Assembly (NCBI GenBank): GCA_903926385.1 | Contig: CAIYIS010000045.1 | Span: forward strand, 109,569-173,568 | Source: an uncultured Bacteroidota bacterium | GTDB lineage: Bacteria > Bacteroidota > Bacteroidia > 2-12-FULL-35-15 | DNA: 64,000 bases | Reading direction: 5' to 3' | In this document: positions 9,342 through 17,392 of the stretch, one piece after another | Numbering within the stretch: position 1 is the first letter of the stretch | Layout of the letters: each line of letters opens with the position of its first letter | Translations under genes and position numbers: made by a program | Notes under the pieces: generated by a model | What the model was told of the DNA's origin: nothing | The model's database searches: none | The model's input: only the letters and a program-made list of their open reading frames with translations

Positions 9342-9418
9342 TGTTTAAAGTTTTTAAGTTTAAAGTTTGAAAGTGGTTCTATCACTCCTAACTTTATAAC
9401 TTTTTACTTTCTAACTTA
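9342..9418. repeat. Cargo-less inverted repeat related to the one flanking the four-helix-bundle gene
   Basis: The left part (9342-9375) is built of AGTTTAAAGTTTGAAAGT-like words. The right part (9387-9418) holds their complements (CTAACTTTATAACTTTTTACTTTCTAACTTA, read in pieces). About 11 bases separate them. It is imperfect, but uses the same words as 7400-7416 and 7848-7864. It lies between sufB and the nucleotidyltransferase gene. Confidence 0.6.
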
Positions 9419-9886
9419 TTTTCTATATAGTTTCTTTAGTTGTTCTGCGTCCTCTTTGTCTTTCGCTCGCGAAGATTGTTCTTTTTCCTCAATCAGTCTA
9501 TTCACGGTAATTACTTTTACTTCCAAATTTTCTAGTACTTGATAATTATTTGCGTATTGATAACATTCGTCAAAATTACTTTGTTTCAAAAATTGTAAAT
9601 CACTCATCAAATCAATATAAATTCCATTTCCTAAAAGAAGTTCGGAATAGCCAGCAATAAAAGGATAGGTTAAAAATGCTTCACCGCCTTCAACATTGTT
9701 TTCTTTTAATGCCGCAACTAATTTTTTTCTATTTGCCTCCGAATCTTCTAACCATAAATCCACATCACCTGTTGCTCTTGAGAATCCATGATAATTGACC
9801 GCAAAGCCACCTACGAGGATATACTTCACCGAATGTTTGTTTAACAACTGAAAAAAAGAAGTAATTTCTTCTTCAAAAATATCCAT
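9416..9886 (-). CDS. Nucleotidyltransferase-fold protein (DUF6036/AbiEii-like)
   Basis: 156 residues. It shows a minimal nucleotidyltransferase core: GGFAVNYHG near residue 27 and DVDLWL near residue 41 supply the G-x and DxD metal-binding elements. A helical C-terminus rich in Lys and Glu follows (LIEEKEQSSRAKDKEDAEQLKKL). Family knowledge: many such proteins are toxin or abortive-infection components or nucleotidyltransferases of unknown substrate. Its ATG overlaps the stop of the 62-residue upstream gene by one base (TAATG), a coupled pair as in toxin-antitoxin modules. The pair is embedded in the suf operon between the A-type carrier gene and sufB, an unusual place. Function is not demonstrable from sequence. 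Confidence 0.8.
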   Translation of the reverse strand: MDIFEEEITSFFQLLNKHSVKYILVGGFAVNYHGFSRATGDVDLWLEDSEANRKKLVAALKENNVEGGEAFLTYPFIAGYSELLLGNGIYIDLMSDLQFLKQSNFDECYQYANNYQVLENLEVKVITVNRLIEEKEQSSRAKDKEDAEQLKKLYRK

Positions 9887-10074
9887 TACTTCAGTTTTAA
9901 AACAATTCCTTTCGACTGAGGCGTTTTGATAGGGCCATCTTTTAAGAGTAACGAAAGTTTCATTAAGTTATATAATTTTTGCATTCGCTGTTGAGGTGAT
10001 AACGCAAGGTTTTCGAACAAACGTCTCTCGTTTATTTTCTCTACATCTGGTTGGTCATGCAAAATGATTTTCAT
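9886..10074 (-). CDS. Small protein coupled to the nucleotidyltransferase gene
   Basis: 62 residues (starts MKIILHDQPDVEKINERRL). The middle is amphipathic (LALSPQQRMQKLYNLMKLSLLL) and the tail basic. There is no family I recognise. Support for it being a gene: ATG start, one-base stop/start overlap with the nucleotidyltransferase gene, and a short gap after the A-type carrier gene in the same direction. By arrangement it could be the partner or antitoxin of the nucleotidyltransferase. That is inference only. Confidence 0.65.
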   Translation of the reverse strand: MKIILHDQPDVEKINERRLFENLALSPQQRMQKLYNLMKLSLLLKDGPIKTPQSKGIVLKLK

Positions 10075-10089
10075 TAACTATTGCGAATG

Positions 10090-10416
10090 TTATACCGAAA
10101 AACTTTCACCGCAACCACATGTTCTCGCTGCGTTCGGATTGTTAAACACAAATCCTTTTCCGTTTAATCCTCCCGAATAGTCTAGTTCGGTACCGATGAG
10201 GTATAGAAAGCTTTTCTTATCCACGGCTATTTTTATTCCTTTGTCTTCAAACACTTGGTCGCCTTCTTTTATCATATTGTCAAATTCGAGTTTGTATGAC
10301 AAGCCCGAACAGCCGCCTCCATCAACCCCCACTCGTATAAATGTTCCTTCAGGTTTGTTGTCTTGTTTCATTAAATCAAGCGCATGTTGTTTTGCGTTTT
10401 CTGATACAGTAATCAT
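10090..10416 (-). CDS. sufA: A-type iron-sulfur carrier (HesB/IscA/SufA family)
   Basis: 108 residues. It accepts Fe-S clusters from the scaffold and delivers them to target proteins. All three conserved cysteines are present: VDGGGCSGLSY (near residue 36) and the C-terminal CGCGESFSV pair. The usual FVFNNPNA segment lies before the last pair. The length is typical. It is the first gene of the suf operon, preceded by a -7 box and a perfect 19-bp palindrome in its leader. The symbol follows the operon context; ErpA or IscA would be equally compatible with sequence alone. Confidence 0.93.
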   Translation of the reverse strand: MITVSENAKQHALDLMKQDNKPEGTFIRVGVDGGGCSGLSYKLEFDNMIKEGDQVFEDKGIKIAVDKKSFLYLIGTELDYSGGLNGKGFVFNNPNAARTCGCGESFSV

Positions 10417-10449
10417 CTCAATATAGTATTTGGTTTATTCGAATTCCTT

Positions 10450-10468
10450 ATTTAGATTTAATCTAAAT
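10450..10468. promoter_or_regulatory. Perfect 19-bp palindrome in the suf leader, candidate operator
   Basis: ATTTAGATT-T-AATCTAAAT is a perfect dyad just downstream of the -7 box (10475-10482) for the suf transcript, close to the expected transcription start. The pattern resembles metal-dependent DtxR/IdeR-type boxes in shape. The regulator is not identified here. A repressor controlling Fe-S assembly is inferred from position. Confidence 0.55.
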
Positions 10469-10474
10469 GGGTGA

Positions 10475-10482
10475 CAAAGGTA
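10475..10482 (-). promoter_or_regulatory. Bacteroidota -7 box of the suf operon
   Basis: The minus strand reads TACCTTTG, 59 bases before the sufA ATG, adjacent to the palindrome at 10450-10468. Confidence 0.55.
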
Positions 10483-10748
10483 CTAATTATATTGGTAGTA
10501 CAACAACAAATTATTTTCGGATTTAACCAAATTTAAGGATTAGAATTAAAATGAAGCGTGATAATTTATGGCAATATTTACCTCTTTGTGTCTTTGTGTC
10601 TTTCTGTTAGAATTCTACTTTATTATCATATTCCTATTGAGTATTCGATTTTCTCTTCTTTTGCATCCAAAGAAAGGGATTAAAGGAATTAATTGCATTT
10701 TTTTACGTTAACTTTCAGGACTTTCGTCAACAAAATGAGAAATACTCC

Positions 10749-10895
10749 CTAAATCTTGAGTTGTTGTTCCAACAATTTGAATTGTCGTACCTAAATCTTG
10801 AATTATTGTTCCTAACTGTTGAATTGTTATACCTACCTGCTGAATTGTTGTACCTAATTCTTGAATTGTTGTACCAATTGCTTAAATCGTTAATA
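10749..10895. repeat. Tandem array, seven 21-bp units
   Basis: Units start at 10749, 10770, 10791, 10812, 10833, 10854 and 10875 (last one decayed). The consensus is close to CTAAATCTTGAATTGTTGTAC. Copies differ by substitutions only; the 21-base period never slips. The minus strand has an open frame from 10881 to a stop at 10708-10710 reading seven-residue repeats like GTTIQDL, but it has no ATG and an in-frame stop just upstream, so I do not call a gene. The array lies in the 0.75-kb divergent region between sufA and the 11185 gene. The rest of that region holds the two promoters and nothing else I recognise. Confidence 0.85.
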
Positions 10896-11160
10896 GAATA
10901 TACTTAATTACAGTTAGATAAAAAATCAATAACCTAAACACTTTCCCACTACCTGACCTCCATTCTTGGTTACCAACTCATGTAGAAAGAAAACATATTT
11001 GGCAGAAGGTAGTTTTTCATCTTTTGCTCCTTCTTACTGCAACAAATTTCTCATTCCAAACCTAGTGAAGTATCAAAAAGGGAAAAAGTATACTGAATTT
11101 ATTCTGATGTGTAAATTTTGGAAAAAACAAAAATATTTTTTTCATATTCCTATTTTTGTA

Positions 11161-11168
11161 TAACTTTG
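11161..11168 (+). promoter_or_regulatory. Bacteroidota -7 box for the 11185 gene
   Basis: TAACTTTG lies 16 bases before the ATG at 11185. Confidence 0.55.
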
Positions 11169-11184
11169 TTCTGAAAATAATATC

Positions 11185-12681
11185 ATGCAAAACGTTAGAA
11201 TTAAAATACATTTCTTTTTTATTCTTATGATGAGTTGTTGCCTTTTTTCCACCTGCAAATACGACAAAGCGGGGCCTGATTACAATGAATATCCTGATGA
11301 TGTAGGGAAAATATTTGTAACCAAATGTGCTGTTGCCGGTTGCCACAACGATGCCAGCAAAGATGCTGCGGGAGGTTTGTCGTTAATTACATGGGATAAA
11401 ATGTTTGAAGGCGGCACCACTAGCGCATGTGTAATACCCTACCGACACGACTTCAGTACCACTTGCTTTTATATTAACACCTATCCCGATTTAGGTGTAA
11501 CCCTTAACCCTACAATGCCACTCAATAAAAATCGCTTGTCATTCGATGAAGTCAAGAAGATTGAAAATTGGATTGATGCCGGTGCGCCTAACGAAGATGG
11601 GCTTGTAAAATTTTCGGATAATCCGGCTCGCAAAAAGTTTTATGTAGCCAATCAGGGATGCGATGTGGTAACCGTTTTCGACCAACAAACTTTGTTACCT
11701 ATGCGCTATATTGATATTGGCAATTCTGGAGCTATTGAGGCTCCGCACGAAATTAAAGTGTCGCCTGACGGGCAATACTGGTATGTGGTTTTTTATAAAG
11801 GCAATGCTATTCAGAAATATCGTACTTCTGATGATAGCTATGTTGGGCAAGCTATTATTAACCTAAATCAACCTCCTACAATAATAGTTGGAAACTGGAG
11901 TACATTTGACATAACACCCGATGGTAATACAGCTTTTGTAACCGATTTGAGCGGAAGCATGAGCGATATTGCAGAAGTGAATTTGAATACTCTAACAGTT
12001 ACACATCATGTAGGTTTCAATTCTCCTCACGGCTCCTGTGTTAGTCCTGATGGCAATTTTGTTTATATTTCGGAACAAACCACCAGTAACACTATTTATA
12101 AAATACCAGTTTCCGACTTTTCAAATCCTATGGAGATTAGTGTTTTTTCTTCTACTCCTTCAGCCTATCTAAGTACACATCAAATTGAGTTTTCTCCCGA
12201 TGGCAGTAAATATTTTGTTTCCTGTTGGGGAACTTCAGAAGTTAGGGTAATGGATGCTGCCACAGATGCCTTTATTGCCGCTATTCCTGTTGGTGCTCGC
12301 CCTTCGGAGATGGAAGTTTCGGATACAAAAAATTTACTGTTCGTTACCTGCGAAGACGATACGCTTTCATTTCCCGGCAAACGAGGAAGTATAGCAATCA
12401 TAGACATTGCCACAAACACGCAGGTTAACTGGTCGCCCATTTACACCGGCCATCAGCCTCATGGTTTAGATGTGGATGACGATAATCACTTGGTTTATGT
12501 GGCCAATAGAAATGTAGTTTCTGGCGGGCCTGCTCCTCACCATAGCACAGCCTGTGGCGGAAGAGATGGCTACATTACTTTTATTGACATGAACACACAC
12601 GCACTTTTGAAAACAAAATCTGGAACTGATAAAAAGGTCGAAGTTTCTGTCGACCCATACGAAATTGCAATCAAACACTAA
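11185..12681 (+). CDS. Beta-propeller lipoprotein with an N-terminal cytochrome-like CX4CH motif
   Basis: 498 residues. The N-terminus is hydrophobic with a Cys after LFST (about residue 29), compatible with a lipoprotein signal. Residues about 45-130 form a cytochrome-c-like region: FVTKCAVAGCHND has Cys-four-residues-Cys-His instead of the standard CXXCH, and VTLNPTMPLNKNRLS supplies a possible distal Met. The rest is a YncE/40-residue-repeat beta-propeller (repeated SPDG, PDGN, VYISEQ, VYVANR motifs). Such proteins are periplasmic or surface lipoproteins possibly involved in electron transfer or metal binding. Whether haem is attached is uncertain. The following amidohydrolase gene starts 4 bases after the stop, so the two are probably one operon. 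Confidence 0.8.
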   Translation: MQNVRIKIHFFFILMMSCCLFSTCKYDKAGPDYNEYPDDVGKIFVTKCAVAGCHNDASKDAAGGLSLITWDKMFEGGTTSACVIPYRHDFSTTCFYINTYPDLGVTLNPTMPLNKNRLSFDEVKKIENWIDAGAPNEDGLVKFSDNPARKKFYVANQGCDVVTVFDQQTLLPMRYIDIGNSGAIEAPHEIKVSPDGQYWYVVFYKGNAIQKYRTSDDSYVGQAIINLNQPPTIIVGNWSTFDITPDGNTAFVTDLSGSMSDIAEVNLNTLTVTHHVGFNSPHGSCVSPDGNFVYISEQTTSNTIYKIPVSDFSNPMEISVFSSTPSAYLSTHQIEFSPDGSKYFVSCWGTSEVRVMDAATDAFIAAIPVGARPSEMEVSDTKNLLFVTCEDDTLSFPGKRGSIAIIDIATNTQVNWSPIYTGHQPHGLDVDDDNHLVYVANRNVVSGGPAPHHSTACGGRDGYITFIDMNTHALLKTKSGTDKKVEVSVDPYEIAIKH

Positions 12682-12685
12682 AACT

Positions 12686-13885
12686 ATGCGTTATATATCT
12701 GCTGATTACATTTACCCGATTGCATCACGTCCCATTAAGAATGGAGTGATTGCAATTAATGATGATGGTACAATTACCAAAGTAAGTCCACTTTCTGGAA
12801 TAAAGGTTCCTAAGTCGGAAATTGAATTCTTTAAGGGCATTATTTGTCCCGGATTCATCAACACACATTGCCATCTCGAACTTTCTCACCTTCGTTCCAA
12901 AATTTCTAAAAAATCAGGAATGGCCGGTTTTATTGAACAACTGATTGCTCTTCGTATTGGTTTTTCGAAAACTGAAATTAAAACTGCCATAGAAAAGGCA
13001 GAAAAGGAAATGATTGACAACGGTGTGGTGGCTGTGGGAGATATCTCTAACACCAATAAAACCTTTGTTCAGAAAGCCAAACGAAATCTGATTTACCATA
13101 CGTTTATTGAAGTCTATAATTTGAAAGAAAAGGAGGCCCAGAAAACATTCTTTAAAGGAATGACTTTATTAAGCGAATATGCTGAACTAACGGGCACAGA
13201 GAAAATGTGCGCTATAGTGCCTCATGCTCCATATACAATGTCAGTTGGCTTACTGAAACAGATTAACTTTGTTTCACATGAGCTTCAGTCTACTATCACT
13301 ATCCATAATCAGGAAAGCAAAGAAGAAAGCGAATTATTTATTTCCCAAACTGGTAAATTAAAAGACTCTTTCGAAAAGATGGGAATTAAAGTTTCCCGTA
13401 TTCCTCTTACTGGCAAAAATTCAATACAATCCACATTGCCTTATCTGAAAGATGCCGGAAAGGTGCTATTGGTGCATAATACATATACTTCTAAGGAAGA
13501 TATTAAATTTGCAAAAAAACTTTTTACTGATTTCAAAAAGCAATTGTGGTTTTGTACATGCCCCAACGCAAATATGTACATCGAAAACAAATTACCCGAT
13601 TACAATAAATTTATAGAAGAAAAGGTTAATATAACTGTGGGTACAGATAGTTTGGCTAGTAATAAAAGCCTGTCGATACTGGAAGAATTAAAAACAATTT
13701 CCATTCATTTTCCTGAAATTCCATTGCAAACATTACTTACCTGGGCTACTAAAAATGGTGCTGATTTCTTAAATCTGCCTGAGTTAGGTACAATTGAGAA
13801 AGGGAAAAAACCAGGATTGGTACTTCTTAAAAATGTAAAAGAGATGAAAATAACAAAGGAGACTAAAGCAATGCGGTTGCTATAA
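12686..13885 (+). CDS. Amidohydrolase-superfamily deaminase, possibly aminodeoxyfutalosine deaminase-like
   Basis: 399 residues from ATG 12686. A longer frame from TTG 12665 overlaps the previous gene and is rejected. Metal-site motifs of the amidohydrolase fold are in order: HCH in FINTHCHLELSHL (residues about 58-70), HAPYTMS near 182, HNQE near 210, and the DS of VGTDSLASN near 325. This fits the chlorohydrolase/cytosine-deaminase/SAH-deaminase branch. In menaquinone-making Bacteroidota a member of this branch acts in the futalosine pathway, but no other mqn gene is in the window, so the substrate stays open. Its 3' end overlaps the convergent ispD gene by 23 bases. Confidence 0.82.
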   Translation: MRYISADYIYPIASRPIKNGVIAINDDGTITKVSPLSGIKVPKSEIEFFKGIICPGFINTHCHLELSHLRSKISKKSGMAGFIEQLIALRIGFSKTEIKTAIEKAEKEMIDNGVVAVGDISNTNKTFVQKAKRNLIYHTFIEVYNLKEKEAQKTFFKGMTLLSEYAELTGTEKMCAIVPHAPYTMSVGLLKQINFVSHELQSTITIHNQESKEESELFISQTGKLKDSFEKMGIKVSRIPLTGKNSIQSTLPYLKDAGKVLLVHNTYTSKEDIKFAKKLFTDFKKQLWFCTCPNANMYIENKLPDYNKFIEEKVNITVGTDSLASNKSLSILEELKTISIHFPEIPLQTLLTWATKNGADFLNLPELGTIEKGKKPGLVLLKNVKEMKITKETKAMRLL

Positions 13886-14585
13886 TCATGTCCTGAGGAG
13901 TGGTAATCTTTATGTTTCGTGAATTGCCTTCTACCAAATTAATTTTCATCCCCCATTCTTCCGCTACACTGGCATCATCAGTATAGCGGTGGGAATAGTT
14001 TTGAGAAAAAGCATCTTTAATCAAAGTGGATTGAAAACATTGTGGAGTTTGAATGATTCTCAGTTTTTCTCTATTCATCATTTTATTCCCTTCTTCATCT
14101 ACCTCACGTATCGAATCGTGTATCGAAACTGCAGGTACAGCATTTCCTTTTTCTGCGGCACATTCAAAAGCGGAGCGAATAGTTTGGGCACTGACCAATG
14201 GTCTAGCAGCGTCATGAATACCCACCAAACTTCCGATAGGTACTTTATCTAAACCGTTTTTTACAGAATAGAATCGAGTTTCTCCTCCGGAAGCAAGCTC
14301 ATGTATGATTGTAAAATTATATTGATGGCAAAGGTCAGCCCATTGCTTGTTATTTTCTACGGCAAGTACAACAATAATGTGAATATCGGGTATAGTATTA
14401 TAAAACTTTTCAATGGTGCGCATCAGCACAGGCCTTCCATTAAGAAGTAAAAATTGTTTTGGAACAACATTGTTCATTCGGCTTCCGCTTCCTCCGGCCA
14501 CAATGATAACAAAGACTTTTCCCTCAAACCCCTTCCTTTGTATGGAAGAGGTTATAAGAGATTCGTCTTTTTTTTCGGTATCCAT
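13863..14585 (-). CDS. ispD: 2-C-methyl-D-erythritol 4-phosphate cytidylyltransferase with repeat-derived N-terminal extension
   Basis: 240 residues. It forms CDP-ME from MEP and CTP in the MEP pathway. Motifs: VIIVAGGSGSRM (nucleotide-binding loop), PKQFLLLNGRPVLMRTIE, HDAARPLVS, and a C-terminal NIKITTPQDMIIA. The first 24 residues before VFVIIVAGG are extra. Within them LITSSIQRKGFEG is encoded by 14519-14558, which resembles a decayed copy of the palindromic C/T-G/A repeat found elsewhere in this window. The 3' end overlaps the convergent amidohydrolase gene by 23 bases, an unusually tight arrangement. Confidence 0.94.
   Translation of the reverse strand: MDTEKKDESLITSSIQRKGFEGKVFVIIVAGGSGSRMNNVVPKQFLLLNGRPVLMRTIEKFYNTIPDIHIIVVLAVENNKQWADLCHQYNFTIIHELASGGETRFYSVKNGLDKVPIGSLVGIHDAARPLVSAQTIRSAFECAAEKGNAVPAVSIHDSIREVDEEGNKMMNREKLRIIQTPQCFQSTLIKDAFSQNYSHRYTDDASVAEEWGMKINLVEGNSRNIKITTPQDMIIATALL
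14519..14558. repeat. Decayed copy of the palindromic repeat inside ispD
   Basis: CCCCTTCC/GGAAGAGG-type arms surround a short centre (TTTGTAT), resembling the CCCTCTCC-NNN-GGAGAGGG family (36602-36622, 37071-37091 and others). It lies in-frame in the ispD N-terminus. Relationship is by eye and moderate. Confidence 0.5.
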
Positions 14586-14649
14586 TTTATTATTAACTGT
14601 TTTTTAGGAAATGCATTCCTGTCAGAATTGAATTTGGAAGCTGTCGCTT

Positions 14650-15699
14650 TTACAATATCAGCATGGCATCGCCATAAGTATAGAAACGATACTTTTCTTT
14701 AATTGCTTCCTTGTATGCTTTCTGCATTAAATCAAATCCACCAAATGCATAAACCATCATTAACAAAGTTGATTCAGGTGTATGGAAATTTGTAATCATA
14801 CAATTGGCCACACTGAAATCGTATGGAGGGAAGATGAATTTATTAGTCCAACCTTCAAATGGTTTTAAATAGCCATCAGTTTTTACAGATGATTCAATAG
14901 CACGCATAGAGGTAGTCCCCACACAGCATACTTTCTTTTTGGCAGCACGGGCTGTATTTACAATATCGCAGGTTTGTTGAGAGATAAATGCTTGCTCCGA
15001 ATCCATTTTATGTTTGGTCAAATCTTCTACTTCAACTGTACGGAAAGTTCCCAATCCAACGTGAAGGGTAAGGTGAGCAAAGTTAACGCCTTTTATTTCC
15101 AAACGTTTTAAAAGTTCTCTGCTAAAGTGTAATCCTGCTGTGGGAGCTGCAACGGCTCCTTCGTGCTGTGCGTACACTGTTTGATAACGCTCTTTATCTT
15201 CTTCTGTCGGGGCACGTTTGATATATTTTGGCAATGGAGTTTCTCCCATTTCTTCTAATGTTTTACGAAATTCTTCGTAAGAACCATCGAAAAGAAAACG
15301 CAATGTACGACCACGGGAGGTAGTATTATCTATCACCTCAGCCACTAATGTGTCATCATTTCCAAAATACAATTTGTTTCCGATACGTATTTTACGAGCT
15401 GGGTCAACCAACACGTCCCACAAACGGCTTTCAGCATTAAGTTCTCTTAATAAAAATACTTCTATTTTAGCACCTGTTTTTTCTTTATTACCGTACATAC
15501 GGGCAGGAAATACTTTTGTATCGTTAAATATCATACAATCTCCATTGTCGAAATAGCTCAAAATATCTTTAAAATGTTTGTGCTCTATTTTTCCTGTTTT
15601 GCGGTGGACCACCATTAATCGGGCTCCTTCGCGTGTTTTGGCAGGATGCTCAGCAATTAGTTCTTTCGGCAAATTGAATTTAAATTGTGATAGTTTCAT
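14650..15699 (-). CDS. queA: S-adenosylmethionine:tRNA ribosyltransferase-isomerase QueA
   Basis: 349 residues. It transfers and isomerises the ribosyl moiety of SAM onto preQ1 in tRNA, the penultimate step of queuosine synthesis. Family segments are clear: [15 protein letters not shown] at the start, [48 protein letters not shown], and [18 protein letters not shown] near the end. The length is typical. A -7 box lies about 100 bases upstream. Confidence 0.97.
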   Translation of the reverse strand: MKLSQFKFNLPKELIAEHPAKTREGARLMVVHRKTGKIEHKHFKDILSYFDNGDCMIFNDTKVFPARMYGNKEKTGAKIEVFLLRELNAESRLWDVLVDPARKIRIGNKLYFGNDDTLVAEVIDNTTSRGRTLRFLFDGSYEEFRKTLEEMGETPLPKYIKRAPTEEDKERYQTVYAQHEGAVAAPTAGLHFSRELLKRLEIKGVNFAHLTLHVGLGTFRTVEVEDLTKHKMDSEQAFISQQTCDIVNTARAAKKKVCCVGTTSMRAIESSVKTDGYLKPFEGWTNKFIFPPYDFSVANCMITNFHTPESTLLMMVYAFGGFDLMQKAYKEAIKEKYRFYTYGDAMLIL

Positions 15700-15804
15700 T
15701 CGTTTTGTTTTTTGATGTAAGAAAGTCTGGAATGAGTGGCAACGGGAGGCTGTACTTATTTCATAAATCTTACGGGATTTATAATAATTTTATTTTTAGG
15801 GGTG

Positions 15805-15812
15805 CAAAAGTA
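15805..15812 (-). promoter_or_regulatory. Bacteroidota -7 box for queA
   Basis: The minus strand reads TACTTTTG, about 105 bases before the queA ATG, giving a leader of about 100 bases. I saw no riboswitch structure in it. Confidence 0.45.
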
Positions 15813-15943
15813 ATACAATCAGAAGGCGAAGTCAACAAAAATCGTATATTTTTTTTGTAAGAGCTGTTAATGGCTATTCTCGAAAGCTATTTGTTTACCC
15901 AAAACAACATACCTCCTCCAATTAAAGGGGCTAATAAATTAGA

Positions 15944-15982
15944 CTCCTTGCATCTCTGCAAGGAGCTTATAATTCTTATAAG
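15944..15982 (-). terminator. Hairpins after kmo, probable terminator
   Basis: CTCCTTGCA (15944-15952) pairs with TGCAAGGAG (15957-15965). A second hairpin, CTTATAA/TTATAAG, follows at 15966-15982. Both lie just past the kmo stop at 15999 on the minus strand. The T tract is weak. Confidence 0.5.
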
Positions 15983-15998
15983 TGAATTTTAAAGGAGA

Positions 15999-17351
15999 TT
16001 ACTGTTTCAAATATCCAAGAATCGCTTTCTCCACTTCTTCACTTTCCCATTTAGTTTCGATATCTGGCATAGCCATTATCTTTTGCATAATTGCTTCCTG
16101 TCTTTGTCCTTCTCGCATAGCTGTGGAATAGCGTATATCAGGGCTGTATACAACCATAGAATAAAAAGGAATCCATTTTTCGGGGTACTTAGAACTAAAG
16201 CGAGCTTCAATTTTCTTTTGTAATAAAAATTTTGGATCAGCAGTACGGTCGCGCATCTCAATAAAGTTGGCAATCGCCATATCTGCTATAGCGTCTCCAT
16301 CCGGTTTACGTAGCTCCTGATATTCAGGAAAGATTTTTTCCCAATCCTCGTTATGTTTTGTGATCAGATTATTTAACACCACACAATCTTCGAATCCACA
16401 AATCATGCCTTGTCCAAAGAAAGGTACGATAGCATGTGCCGCATCACCAATAAGAGCAATTTTATTATCAAATGTCCATGGAAAACACTTCACAGTAACA
16501 AGAGATGAAGTAGGATTATTCATAAAATCATCTAGCAAAGTAGGCATTAATGGCACAGCATCCGGAAACTCAGTTTCGAAAAATGCTTTGATCTGTTCTT
16601 TGGTTTTTAAATTTGCAAACGACTTTTCCCCTTCGAATGGTAAAAATAAAGTACATGTAAAATTACCATCAAGATTAGGTAATGCAATCATCATAAAACT
16701 ACCGCGAGGCCAAATATGAAGTGCGTTTTTCTCCATCATAAACGACCCATCCTTGCCCGGAGGAATAATTAACTCCTTATAACCTGCTTCAATGTAGTGT
16801 TGATTGTATTCAAATCTATCAGTAGAAAGCTGCATATTTAAACGCGAAGCGGCAAAAGCCCCATCTGCCCCAAATACTAAATCACTTTTTATCGAAGTAG
16901 TAGATTTTGTAGTATTATTTTCAAAATGCGTCTCCAAGACAGTTCTGTCAATTTGCGTACAACGCTCATCAAAATTAATTTTAACGTTTGGTTGTTGTTC
17001 GGCAAGATCCATCAGTTTCATATTTATATCGGCACGTGACACCGAATAGATTGCTTGGTTATCTTTACCGTATGGTTGAAACGAAGTTGTTCCATTTTTA
17101 TTATGAATGTGACGACCATACATCGGAATGGCTATTTTGCGTATTTCATCAGCAATTCCAACTCCTTCCAGTGCTCTCCATCCCCTGTCACTTAAGGCAA
17201 GGTTAATAGATTTACCAGCTGACATGGTAGCTTTTCGCATATCTGGCCTGCGTTCGAACACGTTTACTTTATATCCTCTTTTGGCAAGATATATACTCAG
17301 TAGAGAACCTACCAGACCAGCTCCTATTAATGTTACATTTTTATTACTCAT
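15999..17351 (-). CDS. kmo: Kynurenine 3-monooxygenase
   Basis: 450 residues. A FAD/NADPH monooxygenase turning L-kynurenine into 3-hydroxykynurenine. The N-terminal dinucleotide fold is GAGLVGSLLSIYLAKRGYKV with a downstream VFERRPD. SINLALSDRGWRAL and the FAD-ribityl motif IALIGDAAHAIVPFFGQGMICGFEDC (read in pieces) are typical of KMO, and the length matches the family. With kynU 1.1 kb upstream and kynA at 32.5 kb this supports a functional kynurenine pathway. The two genes between kmo and kynU are YdeI-like, same direction, with tight spacing, so a four-gene unit kynU-ydeI-ydeI-kmo is likely. Confidence 0.96.
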   Translation of the reverse strand: MSNKNVTLIGAGLVGSLLSIYLAKRGYKVNVFERRPDMRKATMSAGKSINLALSDRGWRALEGVGIADEIRKIAIPMYGRHIHNKNGTTSFQPYGKDNQAIYSVSRADINMKLMDLAEQQPNVKINFDERCTQIDRTVLETHFENNTTKSTTSIKSDLVFGADGAFAASRLNMQLSTDRFEYNQHYIEAGYKELIIPPGKDGSFMMEKNALHIWPRGSFMMIALPNLDGNFTCTLFLPFEGEKSFANLKTKEQIKAFFETEFPDAVPLMPTLLDDFMNNPTSSLVTVKCFPWTFDNKIALIGDAAHAIVPFFGQGMICGFEDCVVLNNLITKHNEDWEKIFPEYQELRKPDGDAIADMAIANFIEMRDRTADPKFLLQKKIEARFSSKYPEKWIPFYSMVVYSPDIRYSTAMREGQRQEAIMQKIMAMPDIETKWESEEVEKAILGYLKQ

Positions 17352-17392
17352 CTTTTCTATTGGTTTATAGTATTATTGTTTGAACTCGTATT

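Noticed and set aside
9338..9385. Longer start of sufB at 9385
   Set aside because: The extra codons lie in the inverted-repeat words; ATG 9337 gives the usual SufB N-terminus.
12665..12685. TTG start of the amidohydrolase at 12665
   Set aside because: It would overlap the preceding gene; ATG 12686 lies directly after its stop.
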